From: Calothrix anomala FACHB-343
Lineage (GTDB): Bacteria; Cyanobacteriota; Cyanobacteriia; Cyanobacteriales; Nostocaceae
DNA: 36,600 nucleotides
Direction: 5' to 3'
Assembly (NCBI RefSeq): GCF_014696435.1
Contig: NZ_JACJQG010000087.1
Coordinates: forward strand, 1 to 36,600
The notes under the pieces were generated by a model. It was not told the origin of the DNA, did not search any database, and saw only the letters and a list, made by a program, of their open reading frames with translations. How positions within the stretch are numbered: position 1 is the stretch's first letter; the number at the start of each line of letters is the position of its first letter. Made by a program: the position numbers and the translations under genes. Shown piece after piece: positions 1-8,958 of the stretch.

Positions 1-104
1 TATTACCCGAAACTTCAGAAACCTTTATCTACCTTGCTATGATCCGTATTATGGTGAGGCGGCTAGCATAAAATTTGACCCCTAAAAACTTTTCAAACAC
101 CCTC
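1..104 (+). mobile_element. Right end of an IS5-like insertion sequence
   Basis: The window opens inside an insertion sequence. A transposase tail stops at 69-71 and is followed by a terminal inverted repeat at 88-104, ACTTTTCAAACACCCTC. Its reverse complement matches 16 of 17 bases of the left end of the element at 36495-36511, so both ends belong to the same IS type. The flank just outside is TTA (105-107), and the right-hand copy is also flanked by TTA, which fits the TNA/TTA targets of some IS5 groups. The element has removed the 5' end of the WecG-like gene. The family name rests on recalled transposase features. Confidence 0.75.
3..71 (+). CDS. IS5-family transposase, C-terminal fragment (cut by window edge)
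   Basis: Frame 3 is open from the window edge to TAA at 69-71. It ends in IYLAMIRIMVRRLA, which I recognise as the usual C-terminus of cyanobacterial IS5-family DDE transposases. The DDE catalytic residues lie outside the window. The stop is 16 bp before the terminal inverted repeat at 88-104, as expected for the 3' end of an IS gene. Frame 2 is also open up to 85 but resembles nothing. The family call comes from the short tail plus the matching element at the right edge. Confidence 0.65.
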   Translation, partial: LPETSETFIYLAMIRIMVRRLA

Positions 105-845
105 TTAAGATTTAAAGAGCAGATGCAAGCCATCGTCAAATGGGCGATCGCCCGCGAGAGTAGAACAGTATGCGTAGCCAATGTCCACATGCTCATGGAA
201 GCTCACTGGAATCCAGAGTTTGCTACTGTAGTCAGAAATGCAGATGTCGTTACTCCTGATGGTATGCCTTTAGTATGGATGATGCGATTGATGGGTGCGC
301 GTTCCCAAGATCGCGTAGCGGGAATGGATATTCTCCAAGAATTATGTCAGCTAGCTCAAGCAAAAAATTTAAGCGTCTACTTTCTCGGTTCGCACACAGA
401 AATTTTGTCGAGAATGCGAAAAAGATTAGACCAAGAATTTCCCAAATTGAAAATAGCAGCGATGGAACCTTTACCTTTTCGCCCCCTGACTGAAGCTGAA
501 GACGCTGCTTTGAATCAAAAAATAAATGCTAGCGGTGCTGGTTTGGTATTTGTCTCTTTAGGATGTCCCAAACAAGAAAAATGGATGGCGCAACATAAAG
601 GGAAAATCCAGGCTGTGATGATTGGTCTTGGGGGAGTATTCCCAGTTTATGCAGGCATTCACAAGCGAGCGCCAAGAATAGTGAGAGAATTAGGATTTGA
701 GTGGCTTTATCGCTGGATTCAAGAACCACGACGGTTATGGGGACGCTATATGACAACAATTCCGCCTTTTATGTGGCTGGCAATTAAACAAATACTTTCA
801 TCCAACCGTGCTACAGAAGTCTTAGTTGACAGCACTGGAGATTGA
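75..845 (+). CDS. WecG/TagA/CpsF-family glycosyltransferase, 5' end replaced by an IS
   Basis: GT26-family enzyme (WecG/TagA/CpsF), which transfers a HexNAc or ManNAc-type sugar to a lipid-linked acceptor on the inner face of the cytoplasmic membrane. Family motifs seen: VANVHML (34-40), NADVVTPDGMPLVW with the likely catalytic Asp at 62, DRVAGMDIL (79-87), YFLGS (102-106) and SLGCPKQEKWM (161-171), then a basic, Trp-rich C-terminus that could touch the membrane. The TTG start at 75 and the first 10 codons are IS sequence; native coding resumes at codon TTA 105. The usual N-terminal strand with its Leu-Gly-x-Pro-type motif is missing. The next possible start is ATG 123. It may be inactive, or still expressed from an IS promoter. 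It heads the EPS cluster. Confidence 0.85.
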   Translation: MTPKNFSNTLLRFKEQMQAIVKWAIARESRTVCVANVHMLMEAHWNPEFATVVRNADVVTPDGMPLVWMMRLMGARSQDRVAGMDILQELCQLAQAKNLSVYFLGSHTEILSRMRKRLDQEFPKLKIAAMEPLPFRPLTEAEDAALNQKINASGAGLVFVSLGCPKQEKWMAQHKGKIQAVMIGLGGVFPVYAGIHKRAPRIVRELGFEWLYRWIQEPRRLWGRYMTTIPPFMWLAIKQILSSNRATEVLVDSTGD

Positions 846-1013
846 ATCATTCACTATTGTAGTAATTTATTGTTAAGCATCAGGGAAGTCCATACTGGAT
901 ATCCTGCCCTTAGTCATGAACATTAAAAGCCATCTGTTAGCTATGAAAATGTTGCCAGGATATTGCTGTGGATTAACGGAAGCCACCAATAATTTTTCAT
1001 CTAGTCATGTTTC

Positions 1014-2543
1014 ATGAAAAATATTTCTTCTAGTGATAAGAATATAAAGTACTTCCGTACCGAGCATCTCAAGGCCGATCTCAAAGGTCGGTCTGTTAGG
1101 GGTGGTACCTTCACCATGATTGCCCAAATCTTCAAATTCAGCTTGAATTTGGTATCTAATACAGTGTTAGCGCGACTACTAACACCGCAAGATTATGGCT
1201 TAATTGGGATGGTGACTGCGGTTACTGGATTTGTTCTCCTGTTTAAGGATTTAGGATTATCAATGGCTACAGTCCAGAAAGAGGAGATTAATCACCAACA
1301 AGTGAGTAATCTATTTTGGATTAATGTCGCCTTGGGTCTAGTAACTGCGATCGTAACCATAGCGATCGCGCCAGCAATTGCGGGGTTTTATAATGAACCC
1401 CGTTTAATTGGGATTAGTATAGCATTAGCAACTGGGTTCATCATTGGCAGTTTGGGTGTTCAACACTCGGCATTGCTCAATCGCCAGATGGAGTTTAAAG
1501 CCCTAGTTATTAACGATCTTCTCTCAATAGTTACAGGCCTGGCAGCTGCAATTGTTGCCGCTTGGTATGGATTGAGCTACTGGGCCTTGGTAATAATGCC
1601 TTTAGTGACAGGATTGGCTAGTACTACCGGACTATGGATGGTTTGTCGTTGGCGTCCAGGTTTCCCTAGTGGAAAATCAGATACTCGCTCTATGCTAGCC
1701 TTTGGCAGGAACCTCACAAGTTTCAGTATCATGAATTACTTTTCTCGTAATTTAGATAATGTACTGATTGGGAGAGTTTGGGGTGCGCAGCAATTAGGTG
1801 TATATGCCAAAGCTTACCAGTTATTACTTTTGCCACTCCAGCAAATTAACTCGCCTATTGCGGCTGTAGCTGTACCAACCTTGAGTAGACTAACAGATTC
1901 TCCAGAACGTTATCGACAGACATATCTGCGAGTACTGGAAAAAATCAGTATGCTGACATCACCACTCGTTTTGTTCATGATTGCCACATCTGATTGGTTA
2001 ATTTGGGTACTTTTAGGAAATCAATGGAGTGAAGCCAGTAATATATTTTCTATACTAGGGATTGTAGCTTTAACTCAACCTGTAGCAAATACAACTGGAT
2101 GGATTTTTATTACCCAAAATCGTACTAATCATATGGTGCAATGGGGCGCGATTGGTAGCACCTTATCAGTGATTTCAATTATTGCCGGATTACCTTGGGG
2201 CGCAACAGGTGTTGCTGCGTCCTATTCTATCTCTGGACTGCTGATTCGTACCCCAATACTATTTTGGTTTGTGGGACGCGCAGGTTTCGTGAGAACCAGA
2301 GATATTTACCGTACAATGGCTCCTTCGAGCTTTGCTTCATTATGTGCCTTTTTAGTTATAGTTGCGGTTCGTCGATATATTAGTTTTCCCCATCCTGTAA
2401 TTGGTCTTTTAATTACATTAAGTATAAACATAGGAATAACTTTATTAATACTTGCTGTATTACCAGCAGGAAGAAAGGCACTGCAAGATTTTAAGGATTT
2501 AATTCTTCTCATACTCAAACGTAAAAGGCAAAATATACAATGA
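1014..2543 (+). CDS. Wzx-type polysaccharide flippase (MOP superfamily)
   Basis: Integral membrane protein of the lipopolysaccharide/polysaccharide biosynthesis branch of the MOP superfamily (Polysacc_synt_3 type). It would flip undecaprenyl-linked repeat units across the cytoplasmic membrane. The 509 residues are close to the usual size. After a polar N-terminus, GGTFTMIAQIFKFSLNLVSN (31-50) is the characteristic first helix, followed by TVLARLLTPQDYGLIGM and a regular run of about 12-14 hydrophobic segments. VLIGRVWGAQQLGVYAKAY is the typical mid-protein motif. The start is ATG 1014 without a clear Shine-Dalgarno. The stop overlaps the next start by 4 bp (ATGA at 2540-2543), implying translational coupling with the pyruvyl transferase gene. 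Confidence 0.9.
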   Translation: MKNISSSDKNIKYFRTEHLKADLKGRSVRGGTFTMIAQIFKFSLNLVSNTVLARLLTPQDYGLIGMVTAVTGFVLLFKDLGLSMATVQKEEINHQQVSNLFWINVALGLVTAIVTIAIAPAIAGFYNEPRLIGISIALATGFIIGSLGVQHSALLNRQMEFKALVINDLLSIVTGLAAAIVAAWYGLSYWALVIMPLVTGLASTTGLWMVCRWRPGFPSGKSDTRSMLAFGRNLTSFSIMNYFSRNLDNVLIGRVWGAQQLGVYAKAYQLLLLPLQQINSPIAAVAVPTLSRLTDSPERYRQTYLRVLEKISMLTSPLVLFMIATSDWLIWVLLGNQWSEASNIFSILGIVALTQPVANTTGWIFITQNRTNHMVQWGAIGSTLSVISIIAGLPWGATGVAASYSISGLLIRTPILFWFVGRAGFVRTRDIYRTMAPSSFASLCAFLVIVAVRRYISFPHPVIGLLITLSINIGITLLILAVLPAGRKALQDFKDLILLILKRKRQNIQ

Positions 2544-3619
2544 ATACATTAAGCAAAATTCGCCCTAAAGTAAAACAGGTTATTGATATTCCTGTACAAA
2601 TCATAGAAAACCAAAAATTTATAGCCGAGCGCAAACATCTACGCAATCAAAGAAAAATAATTTATGCACTTACACCTCCATCTCGGCTCAGTAATGTAGG
2701 CGATCATGCTCAGGTAGTTGCAATTCGGATTTGGTTACAAAAACATTTTCCCAACTTACCAGTTATTGAGGTAGATAAAGACGAATCTAAAAGGTTTTTG
2801 CCCGCATTAAAAAAATTAACTCAGCCAGACGATCTCATATTCTTACATAGTGGAGGAAATCTAGGCGATCGCGGTATATGGTCTGAAAGTATCCGGCGTC
2901 TACTCATTACCAATTTTCCGCAAAACCAAATTATCAGCCTGCCACAAACAATATACTTTAGTGATACGCCAAAAGGCAGGAGTGAGCAAGAAAAAACACG
3001 CCAAATTTATGCAAATCATCCAAATCTTACAGTAATTGGGCGCGACCCCTGTAGTGGTGAATTAGCCAAGAATTTATTTGTCAATGCCAGAACTTTTTGT
3101 ATGCCAGATTTCGTACTGTCTTTGCCTGTGAGGCAAATTAAGCAGAAGAATGATCCGCCAAAAGTACTTTTATGTTTAAGGCTTGATGATGAGTCTGCTT
3201 TAACATCTCAGCAACGACAAGCAATTGCTGAATCTTTACCTTATGAAAGCTCTTATTTTGACACAACTCTTGATACCTCAATTGCAGTGAATCAGCGTAA
3301 AGATATATTAGAAAACACTCTCGATTTATTTTCTGCTGTGGATATAGTTGTTACCGATCGCTACCACGGATTAATTTTTAGTGTTTTATGTCAAAAGCCT
3401 TGTGTTGTTTTACCAACAGTAGATCATAAATTAACTTCAGCAATGCATTGGTTTAAAGATGTATCCTTCATTCAGTTTGCAAATAATTTGGATGATGTTC
3501 CTTCATTAGTAGAAAGTGGATTAAAAATTAACAGTCGCACCACACCTAACTGGAATGCAAAATATTTTGACAATATTCCAGAAATGATAGGTCTGCAGAC
3601 AATCACTAATGTTCATTGA
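2540..3619 (+). CDS. Polysaccharide pyruvyl transferase family protein
   Basis: Member of the polysaccharide pyruvyl transferase family (PF04230; CsaB/WcaK relatives), which adds pyruvate ketals to sugars using phosphoenolpyruvate. Motifs seen: NVGDHAQ at 52-58 (the family's N-x-GD signature), LHSGGNLGDRG at about 103-112, SLPQTIYF at 133-140 and VTDRYHGLIF at 271-280, the conserved C-terminal D-R-x-H-G. At 359 residues it has normal length. It overlaps the flippase stop by 4 bp and lies 31 bp before the FrhB-like gene, so these three are likely cotranscribed. Pyruvylation would make the EPS acidic. The sugar acceptor cannot be deduced. Confidence 0.88.
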   Translation: MNTLSKIRPKVKQVIDIPVQIIENQKFIAERKHLRNQRKIIYALTPPSRLSNVGDHAQVVAIRIWLQKHFPNLPVIEVDKDESKRFLPALKKLTQPDDLIFLHSGGNLGDRGIWSESIRRLLITNFPQNQIISLPQTIYFSDTPKGRSEQEKTRQIYANHPNLTVIGRDPCSGELAKNLFVNARTFCMPDFVLSLPVRQIKQKNDPPKVLLCLRLDDESALTSQQRQAIAESLPYESSYFDTTLDTSIAVNQRKDILENTLDLFSAVDIVVTDRYHGLIFSVLCQKPCVVLPTVDHKLTSAMHWFKDVSFIQFANNLDDVPSLVESGLKINSRTTPNWNAKYFDNIPEMIGLQTITNVH

Positions 3620-3650
3620 ATTTATTAGTGAATTTGGGGAAAGTCCTTAA

Positions 3651-5204
3651 ATGCCTTCCCCGATCTATCTATCACCTAATAAACTTAATTTGCAGTTTGA
3701 AAAATATATGAACAATATATCTGAATCGCAACCGATAAATAGTAAATTAGACTGTGATAAATTTTATGTTACCCCCGATACCGTGGCTCCAGGCAGCATT
3801 TCTACACTATTTCAGACAGTAGTAGATGGTGGTTATTGTATTGGCTGTGGTGCATGTGCATCAATTCCCGGCTCACCCATTAAAATGAAATTAGATGAAT
3901 ACGGCCGTTTTTGTGCATCACTGGAATCATCAACTGAACACCATGATAAGAACTTATCCATACTAGATGTATGTCCATTTTCCGATACGGCTGCTAATGA
4001 AGATGAGATAGGGCAAGAACTTTTTGGTCAAAACTGTCAGCACCATAGTCGAATTGGTTATCATTTAGCAACTTATGCTGGATACGTGACTGAAAATAAT
4101 TTTCGTCAACATGGTAGCTCTGGAGGAATGGGTACATGGATTGTGACTGAACTATTCAATCAGAAATTGATTGATGCAGTCATTCATGTGCATGAGCAGA
4201 AACCTTCAGAAAATGATTCCAAGCTCTTTAGTTTTAGAATTTCAGAATCGGTTGAGCAAATTCGTGCAGGTGCAAAGTCGCGTTACTATCCAGTTGAAAT
4301 GTCAGAAGTATTGAGCATTGTACGTAACCGACCAGGAAGATATGCAATTGTGGGCGTTCCGTGCTTTATTAAAGCAGTTCGCTTGTTAGCCAAAAAAGAT
4401 CAAGTAATCAGAGACCGCATTCATTTCTGTGTTGGTCTTGTATGTGGGCACCTTAAAAGCACTCGCTTTGCTGAGATGTTTGCTTGGCAATGTGGAATCG
4501 AGCCAGGAAAACTCCAATCTATTGACTTTCGCAAAAAAATATCAGGACAGGCTGCTAATAAGTATGGTGTTGAGGTAAGAGGAATTCAGAATGATCGGGA
4601 AGTTAGTATAAGTAAATCAAATCATGAATTCTTTGGTTTTCTTTGGGGACATGGCTTTTTTAAATATCAAGCATGTGATTATTGCGATGATGTAGTTGCT
4701 GAAACTGCCGATGTCACAGTTGGAGATGCTTGGCTTCCTAATTATGTGAAAGATAGCGAGGGAACTAATGTTGTTGTTGTACGTAATCCAGTTATCAAAC
4801 ATTTAATTGAGAATGGAATGAAGAGTGGTCGGCTACATTTGGATTCTATTAATGCAGATGATGTTGCTAAATCACAAGATGCTGGGTTACGTCATCGACG
4901 TGAGGGTCTAGCCTACCGTTTGTATTTGAAGGATAAAGCAAAACAATGGCGTCCCCATAAGCGCATTAAAGCAGAGGCTAATCATCTTAATATGAGGCTT
5001 AAAAAAATTTACAAACTCAGAATGCTGATGGCATCACAAAGTCATATTGCATTCCATCAAGCTATACAAATGAAAAGTTTTGATATTTTCCGAAAAATAA
5101 TTGATCCTATAGTTAAAAGTTATGATTCGCTTTACAAACCACCTTTATGGCGGCGATGGCTATCACTTATTAAGAAATATCTTAAGCCCTATAGCGGTTC
5201 CTGA
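3651..5204 (+). CDS. FrhB-like (coenzyme F420 hydrogenase/dehydrogenase beta subunit family) iron-sulfur protein
   Basis: Protein with both FrhB/FdhB domains (PF04422 and PF04432 type), a family of flavin- and Fe-S-containing oxidoreductases. Seen: CIGCGAC at 63-69 plus a downstream VCPF, a ferredoxin-like cluster site; HGSSGGMGTW for the N-terminal domain; GLVCGHLKS and YQACDYCDDVVAETADVTVGDAW for the C-terminal domain. The 517 residues exceed the roughly 400 of BciB, the cyanobacterial vinyl reductase of this family, and EPS context argues against that role. Proteins of this family often sit beside polysaccharide pyruvyl transferases, as here; their substrate there is not known to me. The start may be ATG 3651 or ATG 3708 (Met20), as the first 20 residues look non-conserved. 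The basic C-terminal tail from about residue 420 is unexplained. Confidence 0.85.
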   Translation: MPSPIYLSPNKLNLQFEKYMNNISESQPINSKLDCDKFYVTPDTVAPGSISTLFQTVVDGGYCIGCGACASIPGSPIKMKLDEYGRFCASLESSTEHHDKNLSILDVCPFSDTAANEDEIGQELFGQNCQHHSRIGYHLATYAGYVTENNFRQHGSSGGMGTWIVTELFNQKLIDAVIHVHEQKPSENDSKLFSFRISESVEQIRAGAKSRYYPVEMSEVLSIVRNRPGRYAIVGVPCFIKAVRLLAKKDQVIRDRIHFCVGLVCGHLKSTRFAEMFAWQCGIEPGKLQSIDFRKKISGQAANKYGVEVRGIQNDREVSISKSNHEFFGFLWGHGFFKYQACDYCDDVVAETADVTVGDAWLPNYVKDSEGTNVVVVRNPVIKHLIENGMKSGRLHLDSINADDVAKSQDAGLRHRREGLAYRLYLKDKAKQWRPHKRIKAEANHLNMRLKKIYKLRMLMASQSHIAFHQAIQMKSFDIFRKIIDPIVKSYDSLYKPPLWRRWLSLIKKYLKPYSGS

Positions 5205-5318
5205 ATTTTACAGTTTGAGTTAAATAAATTCATAAATTTAGCTAAAACTGCTTTTTTGACTTCACCAATCTCAGATATATACCAATCCCAGATAGGTCTT
5301 GAACGAAAAATTATGATG

Positions 5319-5365
5319 AGGAATCGCGAAGCACATTTCGCCGAGAGCATTCCCGCAGGGTAGTA
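5319..5365. repeat. GC-rich dispersed-repeat-like segment
   Basis: A GC-richer stretch in the otherwise AT-rich 277-bp spacer between 5204 and 5482. It contains GCGAAGCAC, CGCCGAGAGCATTCCCGCAG and GGTAG, words I recall from short interspersed palindromic repeats of Nostocales genomes. Only one clear copy is present in the window, so the repeat call rests on recall. No ORF or terminator is evident in the spacer. Confidence 0.35.
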
Positions 5366-5481
5366 CAGAAAGAAAGAACAAAAAGAATATATTCACGAAC
5401 AATTTTGGTTTGCTGTACTATTAGGAGATTTTATTTCCTAATTTATAAATTTATTTATCATGAACTTCCTAGGAGAATTTT

Positions 5482-6717
5482 ATGAAAATTGCGTTTATAG
5501 TCAACAACTTTCCAGTTTTATCCCAAACTTTTATTTTAAATCAAATTACAGGATTAATAGAAAATGGTCACGAAGTAGACATTTATGCCGCCCCATCTAA
5601 TGAATTAAAAATACATTCAGATATCAAAAAATTTCATCTCATTCAGCATACTTATTATTTCAGTATACCTAGCAAAAATCATGTTGTTACACTGCTGAGA
5701 AGCCTCAGATTAACATTGGTTAATTCATGGAAATATCCAATTTTAATTAACTGGCTATTCAATGGAATTAACTATACTAAACAACTTTCATTACCTGCAT
5801 GGTTGATACCTTATATAGTATTACCATTTCTATCTACAAAGCAATATGACATTATTTACTGCCATTTCGGGCCAAATGGTTTAAAAGGAGCTTTACTCAA
5901 AAAACTAGGTTTAACTAAAGGAAAAGTAGTAACAACTTTTCATGGATACGATATTACGAAATATGTTGAAAAATCTAGACAAAATCCATACAAACATTTA
6001 TTTGAAGTTGGAGATATATTTCTACCAATTAGCGAACATTGGAAAAACAAATTGATAGATTTAGGATGCGATGAAAAGAAAATAATTGTTCATCATATGG
6101 GAGTAGATTGCCAAAAGTTTTCTTTTACTCCACGGTATCCTAGTAATGATGGTAAAGTCAGAATAGTTTCAGTTGCAAGGTTAGTAGAAAAGAAAGGTAT
6201 AGAATATGGTATTCGAGCTATTGCAAAATTGGCAAAAGCTAACCAGAGTATTGAGTATAACGTTATTGGTGATGGGCCTTTAAGAAGCGATTTAGACGAT
6301 CTGATTAAACAATTAGGTGTCGAAAATACAGTAAAATTACTAGGTTGGAAAGAGCAGGATGAAGTTGTGGAAGTACTCAATAAAAGTCATGTTTTATTAG
6401 CTCCTAGTATTACTAGTCAGGATGGAGATCAGGAAGGGATTCCTGTAGTTTTGATGGAAGCTATGGCAATGGGTATTCCTGTAGTTAGTACCCAACATAG
6501 CGGAATACCAGAACTTGTGCAAGATGGGGTAACTGGTTTTTTAGCTCCAGAAAGAGATATTGATACTTTAGCCGAACAATTGAGCTATTTGATAGAACAT
6601 CCAGAACTTTGGTTAGAAATGGGGAAAGCAGGCCGTAAGCATATAGAAGAATATTACAATATCCATCAACTAAATCAACAGTTAGTCAATATTTATCAAC
6701 AATTACTTAGCGAATAA
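5482..6717 (+). CDS. GT4 glycosyltransferase (WcaL-like)
   Basis: Retaining GT-B fold glycosyltransferase, family 4, similar in layout to colanic-acid WcaL. The N-terminus MKIAFIVNNFPVLSQTFILN is typical of this branch. TFHGYDI (about 152-158) lies at the inter-domain acceptor site. The C-terminal half carries RLVEKKGIEYGIRA, GDGPLRSDL and the E-x7-E donor motif E318-GIPVVLM-E326 before AMAMGIPVVST. At 411 residues it is full length. A good ribosome site (AGGAG at 5471-5475) precedes ATG 5482. The 277-bp gap upstream suggests its own promoter, though none is obvious. Donor and acceptor sugars are unknown. Confidence 0.9.
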   Translation: MKIAFIVNNFPVLSQTFILNQITGLIENGHEVDIYAAPSNELKIHSDIKKFHLIQHTYYFSIPSKNHVVTLLRSLRLTLVNSWKYPILINWLFNGINYTKQLSLPAWLIPYIVLPFLSTKQYDIIYCHFGPNGLKGALLKKLGLTKGKVVTTFHGYDITKYVEKSRQNPYKHLFEVGDIFLPISEHWKNKLIDLGCDEKKIIVHHMGVDCQKFSFTPRYPSNDGKVRIVSVARLVEKKGIEYGIRAIAKLAKANQSIEYNVIGDGPLRSDLDDLIKQLGVENTVKLLGWKEQDEVVEVLNKSHVLLAPSITSQDGDQEGIPVVLMEAMAMGIPVVSTQHSGIPELVQDGVTGFLAPERDIDTLAEQLSYLIEHPELWLEMGKAGRKHIEEYYNIHQLNQQLVNIYQQLLSE

Positions 6718-6802
6718 ATGTAACTATTCCTTATTTAAATAGCTTATTTATTAAAAATTTAGAATTCTTATGATATTAAATAATACGATAGAGGAAATAA
6801 AA

Positions 6803-7720
6803 ATGTTAGAGCAAAATGTTAATCTCAGCAAATTTGTATCAGTAATTATTCCAGTTTTTAATGATGCAGAACGCTTAAAAATTTGTTTATTAGCATTGGA
6901 ACAGCAGACATACCCAAAAAATCTGTATGAGGTAATTGTAGTTGATAATGCTTCCGAGGAAGATATTAAAAGTATTGTAGAACAATTCGATCAAACTGTC
7001 TTTACACAAGAGCTAAAAACTGGTTCCTACGCGGCTCGCAATCAAGGTATTTCACTAGCAAAAGGTGAAATTTTAGCTTTTACAGATTCAGATTGTATTC
7101 CATCTACCAGTTGGATTGAAAATGGGGTGAAAACGCTAACAAGTACACCTAATTGTGGATTAGTTGCTGGAAGAATAGATCTTTTTTTCCAAAATCCAGA
7201 AAAACCAACTCCAGTAGAGCTTTACGAAAGTATTGCTATGGATTTCCCACAAGAGAGAAGCTTAAAAAAAAGTCACTATGGTGTCACAGCCAATATCTTT
7301 ACCTTCAAATCTGTAATTGATACTGTTGGTTGTTTTAATGATACTCTCAAGTCTGGTGGAGATATGGAATGGGGACAGCGAGTTTTTGCTGCTGGATACC
7401 AGCAAATTTATGCAGATAGTGCTTGTATAGGGCACCCTGCTAGGTATTCATTTTCCCAACTTCATCAACGAGTTGCACGTATTGTTGGTGGACGCCACGA
7501 TCGCATGATGAATACAAAACCATCATTCAAGGAAATAGGTAGAGACTTATTAGATACTTTTAAACCTCCTTTTAGAAGTTTTTATAGAATTTGGAGCGAT
7601 GAGAAACTGCATGGATTTAACCAAAAATTGCAGTTTACTGGTGTCATGCTTTTTATAAGATATGTAACTATTTCTGAAAAATTAAGATTATATATGGGAG
7701 GTAAATCTAAAAGAGCTTGA
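6803..7720 (+). CDS. GT2 glycosyltransferase
   Basis: GT-A fold, family 2 glycosyltransferase. Seen from the chosen start: VSVIIPVFND near residue 13, VIVVDNAS for nucleotide binding, GSYAARNQGI, and the metal-binding D95-S-D97 within AFTDSDCIP. LKSGGDMEWGQRVFAAGY resembles the acceptor-side ED/GD region of the family. ATG 6803 is preferred over the longer in-frame ATG 6770 because GAGGA (6791-6795) is well spaced before it and 11 residues upstream look non-conserved. No transmembrane helices are apparent. Probably a cytosolic enzyme adding one sugar to the repeat unit. Confidence 0.85.
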   Translation: MLEQNVNLSKFVSVIIPVFNDAERLKICLLALEQQTYPKNLYEVIVVDNASEEDIKSIVEQFDQTVFTQELKTGSYAARNQGISLAKGEILAFTDSDCIPSTSWIENGVKTLTSTPNCGLVAGRIDLFFQNPEKPTPVELYESIAMDFPQERSLKKSHYGVTANIFTFKSVIDTVGCFNDTLKSGGDMEWGQRVFAAGYQQIYADSACIGHPARYSFSQLHQRVARIVGGRHDRMMNTKPSFKEIGRDLLDTFKPPFRSFYRIWSDEKLHGFNQKLQFTGVMLFIRYVTISEKLRLYMGGKSKRA

Positions 7721-7726
7721 ATTTAC

Positions 7727-7780
7727 TATAGCAATCCTATTTGATATATGAACAAAAGGGACAAGGATGACAAGGAAGAG
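7727..7780 (+). repeat. Dispersed repeat starting ATAGCAATCCTATTTGATAT
   Basis: The spacer after the GT2 gene starts with an A/T-rich block followed by AAAAGGGACAAGGATGACAA. A related block occurs at 15957-15999 (CTAGCAATTCTATTTTATCT then AACGGGACAAGGAGG) and a shorter one at 33989-34014. The same order of words in three spacers marks a dispersed non-coding repeat family. The rest of this 252-bp spacer is AT-rich with no visible gene. Confidence 0.5.
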
Positions 7781-7972
7781 AGGTATTTATAACTCATATA
7801 TTGCTATATTGACTTTAAGTCTTAATTATTAGAATTAATAAATTTGATAAACTAGCAAGTTTATGGGATATTTTCTAGATAAATATTTATATTTGCATGG
7901 ACTTAGCTAGAAGTAATAATAATTCCTAACTTATCTATAATTAATAATTTACTTTCCTACTAATTAAACAAG

Positions 7973-8926
7973 ATGACATCATTCACGAAATTCTCATCTA
8001 TAGAACCCAATCCGCTAGTTAGTATAGTTATAAATAACTATAACTACGATCGCTTTCTTAAGGAAGCAATAGATAGTGCATTAAACCAAACATATCAAAA
8101 TATTGAAGTTGTTGTTGTTGATGATGGTTCAACAGATAATTCTCGAGAAGTTATAGCTAGTTATGGCGATCGCATTGTGCCTGTGCTCAAAGAGAATGGC
8201 GGACAATGTTCTTGCTTTAACGCAGGTTTTGCGGCTAGTTGCGGAGAAATTATTTGTTTTTTGGATGCTGATGATATTTATTTACCGGAAAAAATTGCCG
8301 AAGTTGTGGAGATATTTAAATCTTCTGAAGAAATTGGCTGGTGCTTTCACAATCTCAGGTGGGTAAATGAAAATGCAGAACTATTACCTCAATTAAGTAC
8401 GCAACGCCCTACTGTTGAATGTGATTTTCGAGATTTGCTCAAATCAGGTAAGCTTCCGCCTCCTCTTCCGGCTACATCTGCTTTATGTTTCCGGAGAGAG
8501 CTATTAGCACAATTTTTGCCGAAGCCTATATCTAAAGCAGTCAAATCAACTGATTTTTATGTCAAATATATGGCAGTAGCTTTGAGCAAAGGTTCCTTCT
8601 TAGGTAAAGTGCTAGCCTTTCATAGGATACATGATAGTAATGCAGCCACTTTAAGAAAGGATAAGCACAACGTTTATACTATAAGAGCGATGGAGTTCAT
8701 ACTTAATGGTTCTTGGATTAAACAGGAATTTCCAGTTTTGAAAAGATTTGCTAATAAGCTAGTTTCTATTGGTATTTCTCTGCAATGGCAAAATAATAGA
8801 AAAGATATAGTAATTCAAGATTTTATTAGAAAATATATGAAATTTAGTTCATTTTTAGAACAAATAGAGATTAATTTAAGAGCATTTTATCACTATATTA
8901 AATCTACCTTGAAACCAGTTAATTAG
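7973..8926 (+). CDS. GT2 glycosyltransferase
   Basis: Family 2 inverting glycosyltransferase of the Glycos_transf_2 (PF00535) type. Seen: PLVSIVINNYNYDRFLKEAI, then ALNQTYQNIEVVVVDDGSTD, the nucleotide-sugar half, and the metal site in CFLDADDIY with Asp 98 and 100. The C-terminal part (about 200-317) is basic and weakly conserved, normal for this family. No Shine-Dalgarno is visible before ATG 7973, and the gene follows a 252-bp AT-rich spacer. The next gene starts 32 bp after its stop, so the two may be cotranscribed. The sugar specificity cannot be read from the sequence. Confidence 0.88.
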   Translation: MTSFTKFSSIEPNPLVSIVINNYNYDRFLKEAIDSALNQTYQNIEVVVVDDGSTDNSREVIASYGDRIVPVLKENGGQCSCFNAGFAASCGEIICFLDADDIYLPEKIAEVVEIFKSSEEIGWCFHNLRWVNENAELLPQLSTQRPTVECDFRDLLKSGKLPPPLPATSALCFRRELLAQFLPKPISKAVKSTDFYVKYMAVALSKGSFLGKVLAFHRIHDSNAATLRKDKHNVYTIRAMEFILNGSWIKQEFPVLKRFANKLVSIGISLQWQNNRKDIVIQDFIRKYMKFSSFLEQIEINLRAFYHYIKSTLKPVN

Positions 8927-8958
8927 ATTTTTTTGTTGTATACATGAGTAAGTAGAAG

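Noticed and set aside
2-85. Frame-2 open reading at the left edge
   Set aside because: Frame 3 encodes a recognisable transposase tail and occupies the same bases; frame 2 resembles nothing.
3651-5204. Divinyl chlorophyllide vinyl reductase (BciB)
   Set aside because: Same broad family, but about 100 residues longer and embedded in an EPS cluster beside a pyruvyl transferase.
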